Shown: positions 29,612 through 37,092 of the stretch, piece after piece
Numbering within the stretch: the stretch's first letter is position 1
Layout: every line of letters begins with the position of its first letter
Assembly (NCBI GenBank): GCA_039818665.1
Contig: JBCBTJ010000010.1
Span: 1-64,000, forward strand
Length of the DNA: 64,000 bases
Direction: 5' to 3'
From: JBCBTJ01 sp039818665
GTDB lineage: Bacteria; Pseudomonadota; Alphaproteobacteria; Caulobacterales; Hyphomonadaceae
Notes under the pieces: model-generated
The model's database searches: none
Told to the model about the DNA's origin: nothing
What the model saw: the letters and a program-made list of their open reading frames with translations, nothing else
Made by a program: the position numbers and the translations under genes

Positions 29612-31846
29612 CTATAGGAACTGGTCTTGGAAATCTTCCAGCGTCAGAGTTTCAAGGTCGTCTGGCACGGCTTTTTTAAGAATGTCCGCCCGCCGAACAT
29701 CCCGGCCGAAGTCCAGCCCGGTCGCTTTTTCGATCGTTTTAACAGTGCTGAGAAAGTCCCGCAGCATGAACAGCTCGCCGGGCGCGGCGAGCGACTCCGC
29801 ACCCCGAGGCGTCAACGACCAGGCCTGGGAATAGGACATTGCGAGCGCGCGCAGATCTTCGCCGTCCTCCCAAACCGCGACCTTCCAAAAGGCGAGGGGC
29901 ACTTTGCGGTCGCCGCCGCCCTCTCGCCCGGGGCCGTAGACCGGATCGTCCTCGTCGAAGATCGGACCTGTGAAGACGTTGAATTTCCGGTCCTCGTTCG
30001 TCGCCATGCGGAGGACGGCCACCTCCATGGCGTACCAGCTTCGCGTCTCCTCGCCGTCTGAGACCTCGCCCGGCAGCCGCTTTTGATCGCGGTTGAAGGC
30101 AGGCGTTTGGGGCGCGGCGTTGACATAGGTGAAGGTTTGAAAATTCGCTTCCTGCCCGGCGCGCCGCGTTCCCCAAATGGGTTCGGTCCGGCGCACCATA
30201 TGGCCTCGATCAAAATCGGCGGTGGCGATGAAACGCGCCGCGTCGTCGGAACCGGGCCGCGGGACGAGCTTGTTCTTGCCGGTGTACCAGTTTCGCCCGG
30301 TCTGACGCGCGTCGGGGATGCGGTCGTCGTTCCGCCAGCCCGGGCCGCCTTCGGCTGCGTCGGCGCGGAATATGCCGACATCGCTGGCGGCGTAGTCATA
30401 GGCGACCCCGTCCTCGTTGATCCCGAACAGGCTCGCGCCGTCGACATTGCAGGCGCCGAAGAGCGGCATCTCGCGCTCTTGGTTCATAATGACAGAGAAG
30501 TGTCGAAACTGCAGCTCGCCCGGTTTGGCGGACGGGTGAAGACTAGGATCGCTCAACGGCTGGATGAGATGGGCGTGAGAGTCCTTGACGCTTGGCAGCG
30601 GCACTGTGTTCTCGTCCAGAAAATCCGGTCGGTAACCCTCGCCAGTTTTTGGCAAACCCGCTTCCGCAGCGGCGGCGGGCCGGCCCGTCATGGTGTCGAG
30701 CGATGACTGTGCGTCGTTCGACAGCACGGGAATCCGCACCGAGATTTCGATCGGGATGGTCCAGGTGGCGCCTTGCGGGTCCGATACGACGCGGGCGGGC
30801 GTGGTTTGCTCAAACTCTTGGACCGGTTCGGTGACGATCGGCGAGGCTCGAGACTGCGCCGCCATGGCGTCGCCTGGCGACACGGCCTCGCCGAGGTCTA
30901 GGACCTCTTTGACGATTTCCGCTTTCGCGCCGTCCAGGCCCGGCAAATGGGTTCTCAAATGCTCGACGATTTGGCTGATCCGAACGCCCTGATTGACGCT
31001 TTGCGGGTCCAGGGCGTGGGCGGGCGATAATATGTCGGACGCCGGATCGCGGCGCCGGCCCCAATGGTGCAGCCCGATCACCTGCCAGGCGTTGTTGAAC
31101 ACCGGCGCGCCGGACGAGCCCGGCTGGGTGTCCGCGACATAGTGCAGGACATAGTCGCTGCGCGCGGTGATCAGATTGTCCTGAAGGACGACTTGTTTCG
31201 CTTCGCCTTCGGGATGCTGGATAATATTGGCGAACTCGCCGATCGAGTGTTTGTCGCTGGCGTCGGATAATGGGCACCATCCGAATTCGGCGAGCGGTTT
31301 CGGGCCGCCGATCCGGGGCCCTAGCGCGACAAGCGCATAGTCGCGGGCGAGCACTTCGTCAGACACATAGCAGGCGGCCGGATCGAGCTGAAACGTCGTG
31401 GGTTGGACGCCGTCATCGTCAACGAAGTCGAATTCCACCACCGCGCTTTCGGCCCCGGCTGGGCTAAGGAGGACGTGCTTGTTGGTGATGAGTGTCCGCG
31501 GCCCGCACATGAAGCCTGTTCCGGTCGATCCGGTCGCGCGGACATGGATGCGCACGACCGCCCGGGAGACCTCGGTTCCTGTTGCGAGGAACGACACGGG
31601 AAGGAAATTGTCGCGCGGCCCCTTCAGAGCCTCAGCGCCGGCGAACCCAGCGGCCGGCGCGCTGCTTCCAAGCAGCGTCGCGCGGCGCTTTTGCGCGGCC
31701 GCGATGCGGGTTGTCTGATTCTCCGCGCTTAAGGGCTCGCCGGATCGAAAATAGTTCCAGGCGGTTTGAATGTCGTGGGCGACGGCGAGATGCCGTCGCT
31801 CGGCGATATCGCAGAGCTGATCATATTCCGCCGAGTTTATCGCCAT
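29612..31846 (-). CDS. Trypsin-like protease fused to NUC (DNA/RNA non-specific) endonuclease
   Basis: 744 residues, no signal peptide and no membrane segment. Residues 1-60 form a charged helical leader. Residues about 75-300 are a trypsin-like peptidase with triad H124 (TNKHVLL), D169 (LARDYALVAL) and S245 (QPGSSGAPVF). A linker (about 300-440) is followed by a NUC/EndoG-type beta-beta-alpha metal nuclease: DRGHMVRR (H549), NAAPQTPAFN (N576, N585) and WYAMEVAVL (E608). ATG 31846 follows GGGGAGGA. All catalytic residues are present, so the protein looks active. A cytosolic protease joined to a nuclease suggests a self-gated toxin or defence effector, by inference; a secreted digestive enzyme seems unlikely without a signal. 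Confidence 0.88.
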   Translation of the reverse strand: MAINSAEYDQLCDIAERRHLAVAHDIQTAWNYFRSGEPLSAENQTTRIAAAQKRRATLLGSSAPAAGFAGAEALKGPRDNFLPVSFLATGTEVSRAVVRIHVRATGSTGTGFMCGPRTLITNKHVLLSPAGAESAVVEFDFVDDDGVQPTTFQLDPAACYVSDEVLARDYALVALGPRIGGPKPLAEFGWCPLSDASDKHSIGEFANIIQHPEGEAKQVVLQDNLITARSDYVLHYVADTQPGSSGAPVFNNAWQVIGLHHWGRRRDPASDILSPAHALDPQSVNQGVRISQIVEHLRTHLPGLDGAKAEIVKEVLDLGEAVSPGDAMAAQSRASPIVTEPVQEFEQTTPARVVSDPQGATWTIPIEISVRIPVLSNDAQSSLDTMTGRPAAAAEAGLPKTGEGYRPDFLDENTVPLPSVKDSHAHLIQPLSDPSLHPSAKPGELQFRHFSVIMNQEREMPLFGACNVDGASLFGINEDGVAYDYAASDVGIFRADAAEGGPGWRNDDRIPDARQTGRNWYTGKNKLVPRPGSDDAARFIATADFDRGHMVRRTEPIWGTRRAGQEANFQTFTYVNAAPQTPAFNRDQKRLPGEVSDGEETRSWYAMEVAVLRMATNEDRKFNVFTGPIFDEDDPVYGPGREGGGDRKVPLAFWKVAVWEDGEDLRALAMSYSQAWSLTPRGAESLAAPGELFMLRDFLSTVKTIEKATGLDFGRDVRRADILKKAVPDDLETLTLEDFQDQFL

Positions 31847-32012
31847 TGCATCCTCCCCATGCGCGCGGCGCAATTTATCGTCGGCCCTCAAAGCGTAAAC
31901 GCGCAAGTAGATTCTCCCTTCGGTTGTGCGCCAGATCGTCCTCGCCGGGTCCGCCTTGGCCGCTTGTGAAAACGCGCTATGTGCAATGGATCAAACACCT
32001 GAGGAGGGCGGC

Positions 32013-33146
32013 ATGGCGGCGACGGGACTTCAGCTTCGGTCTTTGGCGAAATCGGAAGGGGAGCTGGAGCTCTCACTGGTCGAGGTGGACATTCCAGAGC
32101 CGGGGCCGGACGAGGTGGTGATCCGGGTCGAGGCGACGCCGATCAATCCATCCGATCTTGGCTTGCTGGTCGGCGGCGCGGACACATCGACCGCTAAGTC
32201 GGTTGGCGCGGGCGATCATCCGGTGGTCACCGCGGAGATTTCACCCCCGGCTTTACGTGCGATGAAGGCGCGGCTCGACCAATCGCTGCCCGTCGGAAAC
32301 GAAGGCGCCGGCGTGGTGGTGAACGCCGGATCTTCGGACGCGGCTCAAGCGTTGATGGGCAAGACGGTCGCGGTGCTCGGCGGAGAGATGTACGCGCAGT
32401 TCCGCTTGCTGAATGTCGCCCAATGCATGGCCCTGCCGGACGGGATCACGCCGGCCGAGGGCGCGTCTTGCTATGTGAACCCGCTCACCGCGCTCGGCAT
32501 GACGGAGACAATGCGCGTGGAGGGGCACTCGGCGCTGCTGCACACGGCGGCCGCCTCCAATCTCGGCCAGATGCTGAACAAGATCTGCCTCAAGGACGGG
32601 ATCGATCTCGTGAATGTGGTGCGCAAGCCAGAGCAGGAGGCCATCCTGCGGGAGATCGGCGCCAAGCATGTGGTGAACTCGACTGCGCCGAACTTCATGG
32701 AGGAACTGATCCAGGCTTTGGCGGCGACGAATGCGACGCTCGGATTCGACGCGATCGGCGGCGGGCCGTTGGCCGGGCAGGTCCTCGTCGCAATGGAGGC
32801 GGCGGCGAATCTGAACGCGAAGGAGTTCAGCCGTTATGGGTCGGCGACGCACAAGCAGGTCTATATTTATGGCCGGCTCGATTTGAGCCCGACCACGCTG
32901 CCGCCGGGCGTCGGCATGGCGTGGGGCGTCGGCGGTTGGCTGCTCACGCCCTTCCTGCAGAAGATCGGGTCGGAGGGCCGCCAAAGGCTGCGCGAGCGCG
33001 TGCTCGCCGAGCTGAAGACGACCTTCGCCAGCCACTACACGCGGGAGATCTCACTGCACGAAGCGCTGCAACCGGATGTGATCCAGGCCTACAATGCGAA
33101 GGCGACAGGCGAGAAGTTCCTGATCAATCCGAACAAGGGCTTGTAG
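32013..33146 (+). CDS. Zinc-free MDR oxidoreductase (quinone-reductase-like)
   Basis: A 377-residue medium-chain dehydrogenase/reductase fold. The N-terminal GroES-like part has EPGPDEVVIRVEATPINPSDLG, and VGNEGAGVVVNAG replaces the zinc-binding GHE motif. The cofactor segment lacks a clean GxGxxG (LLHTAAASNLGQMLNKIC), and zinc ligands are absent, as in NADPH:quinone oxidoreductase or enoyl reductase members. ATG 32013 follows GAGGAGGGCGGC; ATG 31986 would add nine residues. Divergent from the protease-nuclease gene. Confidence 0.85.
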   Translation: MAATGLQLRSLAKSEGELELSLVEVDIPEPGPDEVVIRVEATPINPSDLGLLVGGADTSTAKSVGAGDHPVVTAEISPPALRAMKARLDQSLPVGNEGAGVVVNAGSSDAAQALMGKTVAVLGGEMYAQFRLLNVAQCMALPDGITPAEGASCYVNPLTALGMTETMRVEGHSALLHTAAASNLGQMLNKICLKDGIDLVNVVRKPEQEAILREIGAKHVVNSTAPNFMEELIQALAATNATLGFDAIGGGPLAGQVLVAMEAAANLNAKEFSRYGSATHKQVYIYGRLDLSPTTLPPGVGMAWGVGGWLLTPFLQKIGSEGRQRLRERVLAELKTTFASHYTREISLHEALQPDVIQAYNAKATGEKFLINPNKGL

Positions 33147-33152
33147 CCGCGC

Positions 33153-33770
33153 TCAGCCCTTTTGCTTCTCCTGCGCGCGCTGGAACGCCGGGCGCTCTTT
33201 GAGCGCGGCGAGGTAGCGTTTGCAATTTGGTTTGTAGCGCGCGTCGAGGCCGAGGGACTCGCCGAGGAAGAGGGCGTAGTGGACCGCGATGTCGGCGATG
33301 GTGAAGCGGCCGGCGCAGAGATAGTCCTGGCCCTCAAGGGCGGTCTCCACGGCGCGGAGGCGCGAGAGATACCAAATCGAATAGTCCTGCGCAGCCTGGG
33401 GCAGACGGCGCTCTTCCGGCTCAAGCCGGGTGTAGCGCAGCACGATCGTCTGCGGGAAGGTGAGCGTCGCGTCGCTGCGATAGAGCCAATTGAGATATTC
33501 GCCATAGGCCGGTTCGTCCGGCGTGACGGCGAGATCGGTGGGCCCGTGCTTGTCGACCAAGTAGCGGCAGATGCCGGAGGACTCCGTCATGGTGAGGTCG
33601 CCGTCGACAAAGGCCGGGACGGTGCCGAGCGGGTTGATGTCGAGATAGCCGGGATACGACATGCGCGGCGGGAAAGGCATGTTGATGAGCTCGTAGTCGA
33701 GCCCGAGCTCCTCGAGCGCCCAGAGCGGGCGGAAGGAGCGCGCGTCGGCGCAATGATAGAGCTTCATCAC
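33153..33770 (-). CDS. Glutathione S-transferase family protein
   Basis: A 205-residue GST with an N-terminal thioredoxin-like domain (KLYHCADARSFRPLWALEELG; then PLGTVPAFVDGDLTMTESSGICRYL with the cis-Pro and the SNAIL/TRAIL-type glutathione contact ESSG) and an all-helical C-terminal domain. Class cannot be fixed. The start overlaps the stop of the MaoC-type gene by 4 bases, so the two are translated together. Confidence 0.92.
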   Translation of the reverse strand: MMKLYHCADARSFRPLWALEELGLDYELINMPFPPRMSYPGYLDINPLGTVPAFVDGDLTMTESSGICRYLVDKHGPTDLAVTPDEPAYGEYLNWLYRSDATLTFPQTIVLRYTRLEPEERRLPQAAQDYSIWYLSRLRAVETALEGQDYLCAGRFTIADIAVHYALFLGESLGLDARYKPNCKRYLAALKERPAFQRAQEKQKG

Positions 33771-34189
33771 GGATCAAGCCGCGCCGTGGCGTAGCCGGAG
33801 AGGACCTGCGCGCCGTCGTCCTTGGTGGTCGACACGTCGAGCTTCGCCACCGGCGCGCCGTCTTCTTCGGTGATCTCTGAGACGGTGGCCGTCGCCGTCA
33901 GCGTGTCGCCGGGAAAGACCTGGGACGTGAACCGCACTCCGTAGGATTTGAGCCGGCCGTCGCCGACATAATCCGTCAGCATGCGGCCGGTCATGCCCAT
34001 GGTCAGCATGCCGTGGGCGAAGACCGACGGGTAGCCGGCGATCTGGGTGGTGAAGATTTCGTCCGTATGCAACGGATTGTAGTCGCCGGACGCGCCCGCG
34101 TATTGGACGATCTGGGTGCGTTTGAGGTCTTCGACGATTTCGGCCGAATAGGTATCGCCGACTTTAAGTTCGCTTGCTTTCAAAGCCAT
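33767..34189 (-). CDS. MaoC-type hotdog dehydratase
   Basis: A 140-residue hotdog protein with the R-hydratase signature YAGASGDYNPLHTDEIF (about 31-47; Asp and His of the catalytic dyad present) and VFAHGMLTMGMTGR. It should hydrate a trans-2-enoyl thioester. Paired with the following FAS1-type hotdog gene 9 bases upstream, as in two-subunit hydratases of the HtdYZ/HadAB kind. Confidence 0.9.
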   Translation of the reverse strand: MALKASELKVGDTYSAEIVEDLKRTQIVQYAGASGDYNPLHTDEIFTTQIAGYPSVFAHGMLTMGMTGRMLTDYVGDGRLKSYGVRFTSQVFPGDTLTATATVSEITEEDGAPVAKLDVSTTKDDGAQVLSGYATARLDP

Positions 34190-34198
34190 GTCGTCCTC

Positions 34199-34699
34199 TT
34201 AAGCCTCCGATGTGGCGGGCCGCTCGGTGCGGACGCCGACGCTGCGGGCGGTGACGACCAGTTCGCCGTTCTGGTCGCGATATTCTGTGACGGACTCTGA
34301 GAAGACGAGTTTGCCGGCGCGCTTGCCTTGTTTCTCCCAAGTCTTGCCCGGCTTGGTGGTCGCGGTGAGCACGTCGCCGGGGCCGGGGTGGCGGTGATAT
34401 TCAAAGTGCTGTTCGGCGTGGAGGACGGGCGCGGCGTCGCCGCCGCCGCCATCATTCGAGGGCTTGGCGCCGGTGGGGTTCTTACCTGAGCCGAACCAGG
34501 GCTCGCCGATTTTGGGGCGGAGGAAATAGTCGGGATCGAACTGAGCGCTCGCCTGCATGAAGGTGGGCGGGGCGATGATGCGGCCAGGCTCGGTCCCCTT
34601 GGCGTGGTCTTCGCTGTAATAGATCTCGTTCGGATCGCCGACCGAGCGCGCGAACATCATGATGTGTCCGGCTTCGATCGGGAATTTTTCGGCGGCCAT
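34199..34699 (-). CDS. FAS1-like / MaoC N-terminal dehydratase-domain protein
   Basis: A 166-residue hotdog partner: AGHIMMFARSVGDPNEIYY (about 12-30), APPTFMQASAQFD and HAEQHFEYHRHPGPGDVLTATTKPGKTWEKQGK. It lacks the Asp-His catalytic pair of the downstream MaoC protein, matching the non-catalytic half of heterodimeric 3-hydroxyacyl dehydratases. Leads a three-gene unit with the MaoC and GST genes. Confidence 0.87.
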   Translation of the reverse strand: MAAEKFPIEAGHIMMFARSVGDPNEIYYSEDHAKGTEPGRIIAPPTFMQASAQFDPDYFLRPKIGEPWFGSGKNPTGAKPSNDGGGGDAAPVLHAEQHFEYHRHPGPGDVLTATTKPGKTWEKQGKRAGKLVFSESVTEYRDQNGELVVTARSVGVRTERPATSEA

Positions 34700-34857
34700 G
34701 GCGCCCTCCCGGCTGTTTTATGGTTCCGACGAACCTGTCGCTCGGGCGCCCGGAGGTCAATTCTGACCTAGGGGAAGCGTGGCTGTCGCAGCATCGCTGA
34801 GCGCCGTAGGGCTGCAGGAGCCCATGAGGGTTGAGGGCTCTTGACTCTTTTGTTCTG

Positions 34858-34872
34858 GAACAAAATAAGAAC
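34858..34872 (+). promoter_or_regulatory. LexA (SOS) box of the imuA operon
   Basis: GAAC-AAAATAA-GAAC: the direct-repeat form of the alphaproteobacterial LexA site (GTTC/GAAC-N7). It ends 2 bases before the imuA ATG, so bound LexA would cover both the start codon and the likely transcription start. Confidence 0.85.
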
Positions 34873-34874
34873 AT

Positions 34875-35612
34875 ATGCGACCGGACTGGCGGCATATGGT
34901 TCGAAAGGGCTGGGCGGAGGCGCCGACGGCGGAGCCGGGCTTTCCGTTCGGCCTGGCGCGCGAGGGCGTACATGAGATTGTTGAAGGCGCCTATGGCGAC
35001 GCGCCGGCTTGCGCGGGGTTCGCCGTTGCGAGCCTGCAGGCGGCCCGGCCCGGCGCGGTGGTCTGGGTGAGCCAGGCCGAGGCGCGGCTCGCCCATGGCG
35101 GTCTGAGCGGCGCAGGGCTGAAACAGGCCGGGCTGGACCCTGGCCGGTTCATGCTGGTGCGGACCCGGAAACGGGTCGACGCGCTCTGGGCCACGGAGGA
35201 GGCGGCCCGGTCCGGCCATGCGGCGGCCGTGGTGGCGGAGGTGTCCGAGGCGGATTTCACCGCGACGCGGCGGCTGTCTCTAGTGTCTGAAACCACAGGC
35301 GCGCCGATCCTTTTGTTGATGCCCTATGGCCGCGAGGGCGCGACGGCGGCCCAAGCGCGCTGGCGGGTCTCCGCGCGGCCTTCAAGCCCGAACCGCTATG
35401 ACGCCCGCGCGCCGGGGCGGACCCGCTGGCGCGCCGTGCTGGAGCGTTCGCGCAACGCGCCGTCAGCCGCCGGGCGCGTTTTTAATTTGGAGGTGGATAA
35501 TGAGACGCTGTCTCTGCGCATGGTTCCCGGATTGGCCGCTGGACCGGCTCCGCCGCACGCGCCGGGCGCTGAAGACGGGCTCGGCGAAGCCCCCCGCCGG
35601 CGCGCAGGGTGA
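34875..35612 (+). CDS. imuA: ImuA, RecA-like mutasome protein
   Basis: A 245-residue ImuA-type protein, with a RecA-like core lacking a full Walker A. The typical start GFPFGLAREGVHEIVEGAYGDAPACAGF is followed by PGAVVWVSQAEARLAHGG, LVRTRKRVDALWATEEA and the C-terminal RVFNLEVDNETLSLRMVPG. ImuA, ImuB and DnaE2 form the SOS translesion polymerase system. It is controlled by the LexA box 2 bases upstream and overlaps imuB by 113 bases. Confidence 0.93.
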   Translation: MRPDWRHMVRKGWAEAPTAEPGFPFGLAREGVHEIVEGAYGDAPACAGFAVASLQAARPGAVVWVSQAEARLAHGGLSGAGLKQAGLDPGRFMLVRTRKRVDALWATEEAARSGHAAAVVAEVSEADFTATRRLSLVSETTGAPILLLMPYGREGATAAQARWRVSARPSSPNRYDARAPGRTRWRAVLERSRNAPSAAGRVFNLEVDNETLSLRMVPGLAAGPAPPHAPGAEDGLGEAPRRRAG

Positions 35613-37092
35613 GGCGAAGACGCCCTTCGCGCTTACCGAAACCGGCGCCCATGGCCTGGTCGTGGCCGCCGTCAATGCGCCGGCGCGGGCCTATGGGATC
35701 GCGCCCGGGCTCTCCTTCTCCGACGCTTGCGCCCGCGCGCCGGCGCTCATCTCCGAAGAGATCGACCGGACGGGGGACGCGGCGGGACTGAAGACGGTCG
35801 CCGCTTTGATGACCCGTTGGACGCCCTTGGCGGCGGTCGACGGGTTGGACGGCGTGATGCTCGATGTGACGGGGTGCGCGCATCTGTTCGGCGGCGAGGC
35901 GGCCATGGTGGGCGGGATCGCACGCCGGCTCGACGAGGGCGGGATCACGGCGCGGCTCGGCCTGGCGGGAACGCCGGGCGCGGCCTGGGCCCTGGCGCAT
36001 GAGGGCGCGAGCGGGACGATCCTGCCGCAAGGCGGCGAGGCGGACGGGCTGAAGGATCTGCCTGTGGCGGGGCTGCGCCTGTCGCCGGATGCGCTGCGCC
36101 TCTTGCGCCGGTTCGGTCTGACGCGGATCGGGCAGCTCTATGATGTGGACCGGAAATCCTTGGCGCGGCGGTTTCAATCGGCCGAGGCCGTGGGCGCCGC
36201 GCTGCTGCGGCTCGACCAGGCTTTGGGTCGGCGGAGCGAACCGGTCGACCCGCTGCGTCTGCCGCCGGACTACGCCGCCCGTCAGCCTTGTCCGGAACCG
36301 CTCGGCCATCTCGACGGCGTTCGCGAGGGTTTGGAGCGATTGCTTGGCAAGCTCGCCGGCGACCTCGCCGCCCATGGCGTCGGCGCGCGGGACTTTACGC
36401 TCTCGGCCTATCGCGCTGACGGGACGGTGTCGCGCACGGGCGTGTCGGCCTCGCGGGCGGTGCGGGAGGCCGCACACATCGCGCGCCTGTTCCGCGATCG
36501 GCTGGAGCGCGTCGATCCGGGCTTCGGGATCGATCTGCTTGTCTTGGAGGCCCGCCGGACCGAGCCCATGGGGGCTGGCGCGCGGCCGCTCTCGGTCGAC
36601 CTCGCCGCCTCGGCTTTAGACGAGTCGGCGCTGGCGGCGCTGGCGGACCGGATCGGCGCGCGGCTTGGCGAGGGCGCGGTGCGGGTGATCGAGCCGGCGG
36701 AAAGCCATCTGCCTGAGCGGGCGGAGGCGGCCGCGCCCTTCGAAGGGCGGCTGCCGGATTGGTCGTGCATAGAGCGCGCGCCGCAGGGGCCGCGCCCGCT
36801 CCGCATGTTCGACCAGCCGGAAGCCGTGGAGACCTTGGCCGAAGTGCCGGACGGCCCGCCCTTGCGCTTTGTCTGGCGGCGGGTGGCGCGGCGGGTGATG
36901 CGCGCCGACGGGCCGGAGCGGATCGCGCCGGAATGGTGGCGGAAGACCGGCGGCGGGGCCAAGCCGCGGGCGCGGGACTATTATCGCGTCGAAGACCAGA
37001 CGGGCCGGCGCTACTGGCTCTTCCGCGAAGGGCTCTACGACGACGGCCGGGGCGGGGCGCCGCAATGGTTCGTGCACGGGTTATTTGGATGA
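35500..37092 (+). CDS. imuB: ImuB, inactive Y-family polymerase homologue
   Basis: 530 residues. The N terminus CLCAWFPDWPLDRLRR replaces the metal-binding DxD of active Y-family polymerases, as in all ImuB proteins, so it should act as an adaptor that ties DnaE2 and ImuA to the sliding clamp. A helix-hairpin region (LPVAGLRLSPDALRLLRRFGLTRIGQLYDV, about 185-214) and the ImuB C-terminal extension (PPLRFVWRRVARRVMRADGPERIAPEWW) are visible. ATG 35500 follows TTGGAGGTGGATA. Overlap with imuA at the front and with dnaE2 (ATGA) at the end. Confidence 0.93.
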   Translation: MRRCLCAWFPDWPLDRLRRTRRALKTGSAKPPAGAQGEAKTPFALTETGAHGLVVAAVNAPARAYGIAPGLSFSDACARAPALISEEIDRTGDAAGLKTVAALMTRWTPLAAVDGLDGVMLDVTGCAHLFGGEAAMVGGIARRLDEGGITARLGLAGTPGAAWALAHEGASGTILPQGGEADGLKDLPVAGLRLSPDALRLLRRFGLTRIGQLYDVDRKSLARRFQSAEAVGAALLRLDQALGRRSEPVDPLRLPPDYAARQPCPEPLGHLDGVREGLERLLGKLAGDLAAHGVGARDFTLSAYRADGTVSRTGVSASRAVREAAHIARLFRDRLERVDPGFGIDLLVLEARRTEPMGAGARPLSVDLAASALDESALAALADRIGARLGEGAVRVIEPAESHLPERAEAAAPFEGRLPDWSCIERAPQGPRPLRMFDQPEAVETLAEVPDGPPLRFVWRRVARRVMRADGPERIAPEWWRKTGGGAKPRARDYYRVEDQTGRRYWLFREGLYDDGRGGAPQWFVHGLFG

